Part shown: positions 8,963-17,271 of the stretch, one piece after another
How the letters are laid out: the number at the start of each line of letters is the position of its first letter
Numbering within the stretch: position 1 is the stretch's first letter
Source: Lenisia limosa
Taxonomy: Eukaryota; Breviatea
Assembly (NCBI GenBank): GCA_001655205.1
Contig: LPNZ01010704.1
Span: 1 to 21,194 of the forward strand
Length of the DNA stretch: 21,194 bases
Reading direction: 5' to 3'
Notes under the pieces: generated by a model
The model's database searches: none
Told to the model about the DNA's origin: nothing
The model's input: the letters and a program-made list of their open reading frames with translations, nothing else
Position numbers and translations under genes: made by a program

Positions 8963-10926
8963 ATGTTAGCTCGAACGATATGCCAGTTTATTTGTTTGCT
9001 TCTTTTGGTAAACTTCTCCATTGCAAAGGTTTGAGCCCTCAAATGTCAAATGTCCACCCTAAATTTATATTTTCTTCCAATCTGTAGCTCATCTCAATTT
9101 CCATTCTAGGTTTATACAGGAGCTGATCTTCAAGCCAAAAATGGCTGGAAGTTCTTTGAACAGTATCAAAAGGTAACAAAATCAATTTTAATGAATAAAA
9201 AATGTGTTTTTTTATGAGAATATGAAGCAACAAAAATTATTAGAAAAAAGTTGGAGAATTGGCTGTGACAGTGTAGATTGGCATTCTTGCTAACCCCACT
9301 GCTACGGTCCAGCCCGAAATGACACACGTTGTGGATTCAATGGTTTCAAGAAATGTTGATTTGGTGGCGGTATTTGCTCCAGAACACGGCTTCAGGGGTG
9401 ATTTACAGGTTTGTTTGTCAAGGATTTACATCTAGGATGGACTTGGTGATGATAAACCTTATGTTGACCAAAAGACGGGGGTCAAGGTCTTCCCCACGTA
9501 CGGAATCAAGTTAGACAAAATAAAGGAAGTAGGGCGTGCTATACCATGTCTAACTTCTAGCGTGTCATTGAATCGAATATCAGGGCGTTTGTTTTCGATA
9601 TTCAGGACGCTGGTGTGAGGTTTTACACCTTCATATGGTCTCTCTACCAAATGATGGAAGTCTGTGATGATCTTAATATTCCTGTTGGGGGGGGGGGGGA
9701 TAAGNNNNNNNNNNNNNNNNNNNNNNNNNNNNNNNNNNNNNNNNNNNNNNNNNNNNNNNNNNNNNNNNNNNNNNNNNNNNNNNNNNNNNNNNNNNNNNNN
9801 NNNNNNNNNNNNNCCAATCTGTTTCCGGCCCAGTTATCACTAATCACCCGTCGTTTGTCGGCCTTAAGTCCATTGCCATTGTATGCACTTGGTGGCCCAG
9901 TTCAGAGTGTCACTTCGTTGCCTAAACTAAATATTGCTGTCAATTTACCATTTACGGTGTAGCAACATGGTATGACTGTTGGGGAGTTGGCTCAATTCTT
10001 CAACTCACAATTCCTTGGAGATCGCTTGAACGTTTGTTCATTTTCTGGGTTTAACGGCACAGGTTGAAGTAATCAAAATGTCTGGCTGGAACAGAGGGAT
10101 GACCTTTAGTGAGACTGGTCTCAACTGGGTGCCCACCTCTCCAAACAGTAAGTCTTTTTTATTATTTTGACATTAACACGTAGTTCCGACCCCCGAGGTG
10201 TGCCAAATATATGCCGGCACAGGCTTCATTGAGGCCACACTGGTTTCCGAGGGCCGTGGAACAACTCTTCCGTTCAAGACTTTTGGGTGGGTCTTTACTA
10301 CTTGCTCGCTCTTATGTCTTTCTCAAAGCTAACAGTACAGGGCCCCCCAATACTACAATAATTCGTTTGTGGATACACTTTCTCAGTACTTGAAAGACAT
10401 TGAACATGTGACTGGAAAAGTATGCTCAGTATGTTGGTTAACAGTTCAGATCACTCTCAGGGAAGACTACTTTATTCCCGTGTTTTCCAAACATATTGGC
10501 AAGTTGTGTAGAGGTGTCGAGGCTTACGTTGATGGTAGTCTGTAAGAGGGAAATGAAATTTGTCAGGTAGTTGGAATATTAAAAACTATTGTTTTTCTCT
10601 TACTTATATGATATGCACATCTGCTTTTTTTGTTTATTACATGCAAGAGATGACATGACCACATTTGGTGTTGCCGTTCTCTCTGCCCTGAGGAAACACT
10701 GGCCGGAAAATGAGCAGTTTTGGAGAAGCGACAATTGGATTGGATACCTCAGTGGTTGGTTGGGTTTGGAATGACAACGCTTCAAAGCGGCCGAAATAAC
10801 AGTGTAGGCGTGGACTATATCCAACCAATGGTAGAGAACGGGTCACACCCACTCGATATCCGCGCACAATGGACGGAGGAATTGCTCAAGTTCAAGGCTG
10901 TCAGAACAAAGTTTCTCCTTTATTAA
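8963..10926 (+). CDS. Secreted NamZ/DUF1343-family exo-beta-N-acetylmuramidase
   Basis: Bacterial NamZ (GH171, DUF1343) releases N-acetylmuramic acid from the ends of peptidoglycan chains. Thirteen exons join in phase: 8963-9028, 9110-9172, 9277-9408, 9436-9528, 9561 to about 9683, 9814-9880, 9963-10031, 10063-10147, 10184-10286, 10341-10419, 10450-10534, 10650-10754 and 10808-10926 (TAA). Exon 1 is almost exactly a signal peptide ([20 protein letters not shown]), so the product should enter the secretory or endolysosomal route. Family motifs occur in order: [125 protein letters not shown] and, at the end, FLLY. Only the segment inside the N gap 9705-9813 is missing. The intact PEHGFRG and SEGRGTT motifs argue for an active enzyme. 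The gene is intron-rich like its neighbours, so it is nuclear and not bacterial contamination. A role in digesting bacterial walls is an inference. Confidence 0.93.
9705..9813. other. Assembly gap (109 N) in the NamZ-like gene
   Basis: The gap follows a 12-13 G run at 9687-9699. It hides the exon start expected to carry the family's DRPNP-type segment. Confidence 0.99.
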
Positions 10927-11006
10927 TTTAATTTATTCTGATTTGACACATTGGTTATGAAACAGTTCATTTTAAATAATCTGACCTAGACATTACAATT
11001 ACATAT

Positions 11007-13108
11007 TTAGACTTTCTCCTTACTTTCCTCCTCACTTTCCTTTTNNNNNNNNNNNNNNNNNNNNNNNNNNNNNNNNNNNNNNNNNNNNNNNNNNAATAAA
11101 TGGGAACGTATGGAGGAACTTCCCATAAAATATCTCGAAATATGTGTTTATTTTTGAAACCAAGCGAATAAAAAAGCCAAGTGTGAGGGGAGCTCAAAAA
11201 CAAACCTGTGTACGACTTATTTTGTTGTCAGGGACCTTTAATCTCTCGGAAACATCAGCCTTCATAATTTTCATCTCACGCACCACGCGCTAATCAGTCA
11301 AGGAAAGTAAAACTCTCCCCAGTAAATTCAGTAATGGAGACCGAATTTGAATGGCACTGTTCTCACCTCAAATTCCTGACAGTCGAAAGAGAGAACTGAA
11401 GCCTTCCTTTTGAGCTGTTGAGCCTGGATAATTTCTTCTGTCAGCGGCTGGCCGTTGTATTCTGAAGATGTGAGCAGATCAAACGTGGAAACACATGTTG
11501 GTTGAGCTCGATAGCAATATGACGAATGAACTCTGAAGATGTAGCGATGTGAATTGAAAGCAGGTTGTATCTGAACCCCGTATACCCCAGACTGGCTCCT
11601 CATGCTCCTGTGAATCATTGATACCTACAATTCCATCCTGAAAGAGTGAGCACAACAATGTACTAATTAAGATATCGACTTACTGCATCCCATTATTCTT
11701 CTTGTGGAATGGAGAGAGTAGGAACAAACCTTCACTGAAAAAGAGAGTCTGTAGAGGTTTTCAATAGTCTCACCAAAGTTGTTAGGATTAATCTGAAAAA
11801 TAAAGAAAAAAAATAGAAGAAGCAAAAAAAACAAAAAAAAAAACAATGTCACAATGCCACACGTTGTGGTCCTCCTACCATATTACGGAAGAATCCTTTT
11901 CTTTTATCTCTGAGCACCTTGCGAACTGCCTGAAGGCTGCCAGAATTTATGTCCTCATGTTCCTCTTTTTTCTATTCGATCAGACCCAACTAAGTTTTAA
12001 AAGAAGGAATAGCAAGTTGCACAATGAAAAAGCTGAATTTCTTCCCCTCAGCTTTCCCATGTAGTGGACAAATACCTACCGCTGAGGGTTTTGTAGCCTC
12101 GCCGATTTTGCTCTTCAGGCGAGCCTTTGACACTTTCCTAACTCGCGGGCCAAGCGAAAGCGAACCAACACTGGGGTATAATGATTGATTTATATCATAA
12201 GATAACTGAAATAGTAAAGAATATGGATGAGTTTAGTCACATTTGGCATACCATATATAGCAATGAGAAATAAAAAATAAGGCCGAAGCCTCCACACCAT
12301 CACGCTTATAAGAGATATTGGATTATAGTATAATATAATTCATTTGCCTTACAACTCTTTGCACACAGCTTTCTGCATACCTCCCAAGCATATAGGTACT
12401 TGAACTACTGGCATAATGATTAAACCCACATTGTATCACAGACGGGGGGTCTCCTGAACATTGGGTAAATATGGTCAGCAAATTTGGCGTAGCCTTGGGC
12501 AATATGGGGTCCCTATAACGGTCAAAACAAATTCCCAACGCCGCCGCGACTTACCGTCAGTCGAACACAAGCATCATCACACAAGTTGGAGTTGAAGTAG
12601 TCTTTCTCAAAGTTTGCGACAAAGTCCTCTGTGATTGTTACTGAGTCCAAAGTTTGGTGAGCGAACCGAAATTCAGCGTCTTCGTGCTTGTTTTGATGTT
12701 GTCAGCCTTGTCGGAAGCAATCGAGGCGGCAGTTGTCAGGAAGTTGGCATGATTCTCATACTCACGGAAATTGGCGTTGGATTTCACTGTAGTGTCATGT
12801 CCACCCTCAGCTCTCTTTCCTTTTGAAAAAAAAAAACCTATCCCATTTGAGACAACACCACATACATTTTCTAAAGTCTTTTGAAGATTTGGCGATAATC
12901 TCAATGAGCTCCGTATTCCTAGGGTTTGCCATTTCGGTCTTATTCTCTATAATATCAATAAAAACAACATTTCTCGAAACTAACCCAAGATGGATCGCGT
13001 AGCATCAAGACTTTTTTGGCGGAAAATGGCACGTTGGTTGAACTGCTGGAACTCCGCACGCCGGCTCTCAATGATGTCCTTTTGTTCTTTTTCAGGATCT
13101 TTTGCCAT
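11007..13108 (-). CDS. NSE4: Nse4, kleisin subunit of the Smc5/6 complex
   Basis: Nse4 bridges the Smc5 and Smc6 heads and binds Nse1-Nse3 in a DNA-repair and chromosome-maintenance complex. The exons are 13108-12985, 12946-12866, 12786-12667, 12640-12555, 12512-12430, 12170-12080, 11971-11879, 11792-11730, 11637-11586, 11461-11367, 11289-11206 and a final one split by the gap at 11045-11094, ending at the TAA at 11007. The product is about 325 residues plus the lost part. N-terminal DIIESRRAEFQQFN, TELIEIIAKSSKDF and ANFLTTAASIASDKADNI follow the family pattern; FRRPPVCDT matches the RR.P.ID segment after the N-terminal domain. The C-terminal signature is NPNNFGETIENLYRLSF followed by DGIVGIND, then QLKRKASVLSFDCQEFE. 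Some joins are inferred only from phase: the 26-nt intron 12641-12666, the 79-nt intron 12787-12865, and the 124-nt intron 11462-11585. The gene is convergent with the NamZ gene (stops 80 bp apart) and divergent from the next gene by about 235 bp. Confidence 0.84.
11045..11094. other. Assembly gap (50 N) in the 3' part of the Nse4 gene
   Basis: A 50-N gap lies between the last complete exon (11206) and the C-terminal codons. The final frame ESEEESKEKV ending at the stop at 11007 is the likelier one after the gap, but cannot be confirmed. Confidence 0.99.
12243..12395 (-). repeat. Dispersed intronic repeat, copy B
   Basis: Read on the minus strand this is GGAGGTATGCAGAAAGCTGT, then GAGTTGTAAGGCAAATGA, CAATATCTCTTATAAGCG, GGCTTCGGCC and ATTTCTCATT, collinear with copy A at 4165-4320. 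It is a single unit inside the 259-nt intron of the Nse4 gene. Relative to its host gene it has the same orientation as copy A. Confidence 0.85.
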
Positions 13109-13342
13109 TTTAGAAATGAAGGGCCTTAGAAGACACAACTACGAACTTTTAACGCTAACTGTCCAACCAATGATAAGAAACTTGAAGCCAAAAGTACTAA
13201 TACAGTAGTGTGATTAAGATGATAACAAAAAGATGAAGATAATGACAAAAACTGAGCAAAATAGTTGCGTGTAACCCGCCAAATAATATATCGACAGTCG
13301 AAAAATAAAAACCAAGATTTATTAAGTATCTAACGTACAATA

Positions 13343-14264
13343 ATGAAATTACTTAAGCTAATATTATTCTACATATCAATATACATCTTGCTATCGGAAG
13401 CAAATGCCATTAACTACAAAAAGACTCGAGGTTTGTTTTCTGTGATTCTTCACTAAATTCAAACAGAGCTCAGAGGACTCTCTAAGATTGTATTTACAGC
13501 TCAGCCTCCGTATCATCTTGTTTGGAAAATAGAGTATGAGGGAATGGCGTCTAGACAGTGATTTCCGTATATGTTATCAACCTCTTTCCTCACCTTTCTT
13601 CACAGAAGTCTTCCTGATGAGCGATTTAATCAAACACAGGTTTGTACACCAAAGGATTTCTTCTACTTCTCCTAATACCGCTGAATCCTGCACATCTTTT
13701 TTTGGGTTGATCTTTGTTAGGCGGGTCTTGTATCGGTGTATTTGATGGACGCTTCAAATTGGTATCAAAAACTGCAAGGACAAAAATCAACCGCTATGGG
13801 GTAAGAAGAAGGCTGATGTTTATGAATTTTCAGTAAAGGAAGCAGAATCAATTTCGTGAAAGAGGAAGTTGATGTTATGATAAATGAGAACGGGTTTGTT
13901 TTGTTACTATTTGAAATTACACTACAGAGGGGCAAACTATCTATTCATTCAAAATATGGGAGAAGAGCCAATAATTGTTGACTATGACATCACATTTGCT
14001 TGGATGCCAACTTTTCGTAAGTGAAATGATATCTCACTTTCAAGTTGAAATTGCAATGTTTGCTATTATCGTAGCAATGATTATTATCATTGTGATAATC
14101 ATCGCAATGCAATGTTACAAAGAAGTAAAGGTGGGTTTTGTTTTGAGTTTACAATGTAGCGAGTGGACCCAGATGAGGAGGTTAGGCGAAATCAGGAGGC
14201 AGAACGGAGTGAATTGCTCTGTTTGACCAACATGGCTGATGAAGGTGATGCTACTGGCTTCTAA
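13343..14264 (+). CDS. Unrecognised type I single-pass membrane protein
   Basis: I do not recognise the family. Eight exons (13343-13430, 13467-13557, 13606-13639, 13721-13800, 13834-13893, 13928-14016, 14045-14130, 14160-14264) join in phase to about 210 residues. The N-terminus is a clear signal peptide (MKLLKLILFYISIYILLSEA). Residues about 25-145 form a luminal or extracellular domain with alternating beta-like stretches (PPYHLVWKIEYEG, AGLVSVYLMDASNWYQ, SRINFVKEEVDVMIN, NYLFIQNMGEEPIIVDYD) and no obvious cysteine pairs, suggesting a small beta sandwich. One transmembrane helix follows (IAMFAIIVAMIIIIVIIIAM), then a cytoplasmic tail of about 40 residues rich in Glu and Arg (DPDEEVRRNQEAERSEL) ending at a TAA stop. 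Two introns near the 3' end are only 28 and 29 nt. The consistent phases and complete topology make a real gene likely. Its function is unknown; an emp24/p24 match was considered but the tail lacks the dilysine signal. Confidence 0.72.
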
Positions 14265-14429
14265 CCTGCAAATGTACAACTTGACAAAATTCAACAACAT
14301 TCATTAAATAGACTCCAGAAAAACATAATTTCTGACAAGACAAACCATAATACCCAAAGAGTTCAGTTCATTCCTTACCTCATTCTAAAAAAAACGATTA
14401 TGACAGGAGCTCAGCTCACCTCAAACCCT

Positions 14430-15991
14430 TCAATCAGCGTAGTCTTTAATGAGCTTGAAGACAACAAAAAAGGCAGCGATGAAGTGAAGCAGTATTACAA
14501 GAATTAATATTTCAGTCTGAACGGTGAAACGATGTCATATCTTTACCTTCAATGGAGCATGACAGGCTATTTCTTTCTGAATTGGTTGCCTCAATAACTC
14601 ATCACAGTACCACTCACATCTAAGAGTCATAAAATGTAGTCATCACTTATCGATAATTGCGAGAAAACAAAAAGTCCTCATACACAGGCTCATGTCCGGT
14701 TGTCCAACTCTCCTGTCCTGTTGGCATGAGCTGAACCGGAACCGGGGCGACCCGAATATGTTCGGTGTGCTCAAGGCCCTTTCGAACATCCTGAGTTGAG
14801 ACACGACCTTGGATTCCCGGTTTGCCATGGGCGACTATCAAGTCAGTTGCGTTCCATTTATGGCTTTTATGAGACTGAATCACAATATCATATAATAATA
14901 ATAATATACTAATATATCATACGATATCAGATACTATATTGCAATGAGAAAAAAAATAAAATAAGGTTGTTATGGCCATACATATCATATGATACGCATA
15001 TTCCACCAAATTTGAGACTGATTATTGTGTTTACAAACCTGGGGTATTCCTGTTTTTGAACTGTCGAGTTTTCAGGTGAGCGTATTGAAGTCGTTGAGAG
15101 AGGTACGAAACCTGCTATCCTTAATACAGATCAAACTGGCTGCAAGTCATAAACATAGCCATTATGAACCTATTTAACCACCACCCCACACCCCAACGCA
15201 ATATATACCTCGTCAGGGTTATTGTCCTCCCAATCAAGCCATTTATTCCGCATGTCTTGATCGATACTTCGCTGCTCAACTTCTTCTCTGCTCCATTCAT
15301 CCTGTTTAATAGTAAATCTAAGCTGAAAAATCTTGTCCAAACGGAAATGCCTAAATAAAATTGGATACGACTATCTCACTTACTGAGCCATCACAACAGT
15401 CACAAATGCCATCATTGACCCTAGAGGTTGGGATTGCCACGTCACTGGCGCGACAGTGAAACTAATGGGGATAATTTCAACAAAGGTTGAACGTTGATAA
15501 GTATGACAGAGTATTCTAAACTGTTGGTGACCTAAGCAACAAGGTAAAATATAGCACGATTCTAAAAGTGTAGAGAAGAGGGTGTTGCAAAGCATGAATA
15601 AAAAAAACGAAATGTTGAACAAGTTGCAATGTGATTCTTTTAAAACTATTGACTTCGTAGAGACACCAGTACCCCATCCTTTGTATTATTCCCTTCAATC
15701 ATCATTCCCCGTAATAAAAGAGCATCCCAATCCACCTCCTTATCAACACACGCTGAAGTACCAGGCTCATCGATACCTATTTAGGTTAGAACTGCAACCG
15801 TTCATCTGGGTTAGTCGTTTGCACAAAAGAGAACCCAATTACATAGTAAGCTTGAATTAAAGATACAGGAAACTTAATAGCGCAATCCACATCTATGATC
15901 CTCCAACCACTGAGGGGACAGTCACAATAGTCATCGTTGAGGGCTGAGATAGGCAATACTTTACCATCGCATTCAAATTCGTTTTCTTGAA
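14430..15991 (-). CDS. Glucosidase II beta-like (PRKCSH N-type) protein with C-terminal membrane anchor
   Basis: The N-terminal module of glucosidase II beta (PRKCSH) holds the catalytic subunit of the ER glycan-trimming enzyme. Exons 15991-15908, 15776-15736, 15461-15384, 15301-15209, 15111-15039, 14834-14669, 14619-14547 and 14516-14430 join in phase. They give FECDGKVLPISALNDDYCDC, then IDEPGTSAC, then FHC..., RVNDGICDCCDGSDEW, which is the paired cysteine and Ca-binding module of that family almost intact; the usual CDCxDGSDEP becomes CDCPLSGIDEP. A charged stretch follows (EEVEQRSIDQDMRNKWLDW), then CEWYCDELL and a C-terminal transmembrane helix (ILVILLHFIAAFFVVFKL) ending LIKDYAD and TGA. 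Standard glucosidase II beta is soluble, carries a mannose-receptor-homology domain and ends in an ER-retrieval signal; I see neither here. The 5' end is unresolved: exon 15991 begins in phase 1 and needs an upstream exon, probably in the block at 16148-16777. The 49-nt intron at 14620-14668 was chosen because it joins EPVYEDFL to CEWYCDELL without a stop. Confidence 0.78.
14935..14976 (-). repeat. Possible third fragment of the dispersed repeat
   Basis: About 40 bp (ATTGCAATGAGAAAAAAAAT then AAGGTTGTTATGGCC) resemble the reverse complement of the GGCCTGACAACCTTG and TTTCTCATTTCTCTATAT end of copy A. It lies in an intron of the glucosidase II beta-like gene. The match is short and partly low-complexity. 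Confidence 0.45.
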
Positions 15992-16147
15992 CTATGCAGT
16001 AAGCAGAAGAAAAATGTCATCATAGCTGTCAATAATCACAATATCCATTGTAAGCATAATAAAGTTAAATGCTTCAGCAAGATACAACCTATTCCCTTAT
16101 TTTAAACTGATGAAATACATAAGGAGGATGGAAGGGCAAGTTCTAAC

Positions 16148-16777
16148 AGGAGAGCAAAAGGAACCTCATGACGTACATCAAACCGATAATATTAGTCTAA
16201 GTAAGAGAAGTAATTCAAACACCACATACTGAATCCAAGATAAGCATCCCATTTGCTGGATGGCACACCATGAAGACAATGAAGGCAAGGTGCCGTTGGG
16301 AGGTGATATAAGCTGCATAATGAAATGGAGAATAGCCCAGGAAAATGTTGTAATATGATAAATTAAAGCAACACTATAAAACCAATCAATCACCCACTGC
16401 GAAAGAAAAGGTCTGGCGTTGTGATCTGCGTCTTGCATAACAGACTTCGGCAGACACGTGAAATGAGTGATCAACCATGACACACCAAACAAGGAAAATG
16501 TGAAAAGGAAGAGCAACACAATCATTCCGAACCATGACAGTAAGCTCCACTTAATAAGTGTTGTAAACGACGAGAATATGAACTGAATGACCGACACACA
16601 GCCATCAATGGGCCCGGATCGCGCTTTCCAAACTGTCCTTAAGGGTGAGCTGAAGCTGAACAATTCCTCAAAAAAAGCACAATCAGTAACATTTCCAACT
16701 CACATTATCTTTCTTAAAGTCCTCATTATAATAAAGTCCAGTGAGACTGGGTTTGAACACATGAGACCGTCACTCAT
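16148..16777 (-). CDS. Membrane-protein exon block, probable 5' part of the glucosidase II beta-like gene
   Basis: This block is coding by composition but I cannot assign it. Proposed exons are 16777-16704, 16655-16394, 16373-16230 and 16196-16148. The start MSDGLMCSNPV is the first ATG. The second exon contains a long hydrophobic segment (SLLSWFGMIVLLFLFTFSLF) preceded by basic and polar residues, then LPKSVMQDADHNARPF. The third gives NLSYYNIFLGYSPFHYAAY and LAFIVFMVCHPANGMLI. One transmembrane segment followed by NxS and an xxFMV motif is faintly like seipin, but the rest does not fit and I do not claim it. Joining exons 2 and 3 needs a 20-nt intron (16374-16393), shorter than any other here, so that junction is doubtful. 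The last exon ends in phase 1 and matches the phase-1 start at 15991, so one gene with an N-terminal membrane segment, a luminal cysteine module and a C-terminal anchor is possible. A separate gene is the alternative. Confidence 0.4.
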
Positions 16778-17271
16778 TATTGCTGTGAAGTGATAAGCCT
16801 CCTGTGATAAGTTGACAGTTTTATAGAGTGTTCGCTATCCTCCTCCTTGTCTTTTATTTTCTTTCCTTTTTCTTTATTTGGTTACTATTTGATTACTGTT
16901 TTCTTATTTTCAATTGAAAGAGGATAGAAGAGGCAAAAAAGGCATAAAAGATAGTAAAATCCATGAATTGATTTGCTTTTATGCTAGGTTTTTGCTTCTT
17001 TCTTCTCCTCTCTCGTCACTTCGGCTTGGATTCTGAGAGAATAATTATGTTGAAAAAAATAGCCGAGTAATTTTATTGTTTCCCCCGCAGCTTACCCACT
17101 CATCCAATGGGAGGAGTGGAAGGGGTGAAAGGAGTCTGCAACAGGTGTTGCGCTCAGAAGACCTACCACTGTAACGCCTTTTTAAATGCATCAGTCATTG
17201 GGCATGAAGAGTATAAGGGAGGATATATGCTATGAAGGGGAACTTTTGACTCAAGACCGGTGACATTTCAG
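16778..17271. other. Divergent intergenic region with T-rich tract
   Basis: These about 490 bp separate two divergently oriented genes and should hold both promoters. A pyrimidine-rich stretch at about 16839-16915 (TTTATTTTCTTTCC and similar) is the only obvious compositional feature. An open stretch from the ATG at 17105 encodes VCNRCCAQKTYHC and stops at TGA without a convincing splice link to the ankyrin gene. It could be an untranslated 5' exon, a short upstream frame or chance. I see no RNA gene or repeat here. Confidence 0.5.

Noticed and set aside
14647-14883. The frame ending FLFSRNYR as the C-terminus of the glucosidase II beta-like gene
   Set aside because: A phase-2 donor just before this stop links to CEWYCDELL and a transmembrane exon with a clear stop, giving a more complete protein.
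14880-15000. AT-rich stretch as a replication origin or matrix-attachment site
   Set aside because: It is ordinary low-complexity intron sequence with no specific motif.
16178-16663. A 161-codon frame as one uninterrupted membrane protein
   Set aside because: Its second half changes to intron-like hydrophobic sequence, while a different frame there (GYSPFHYAAY, LAFIVFMV) joins downstream exons in phase.
16148-16777. Seipin homologue
   Set aside because: The first membrane segment and an FMV motif are suggestive, but the luminal domain is too short, no second seipin membrane segment follows, and the exons lead into a glucosidase II beta-like module.
17105-17233. Short frame with VCNRCCAQKTYHC as a zinc-binding N-terminus of the ankyrin protein
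   Set aside because: It ends at a stop with no convincing donor linking it to exon 17272.
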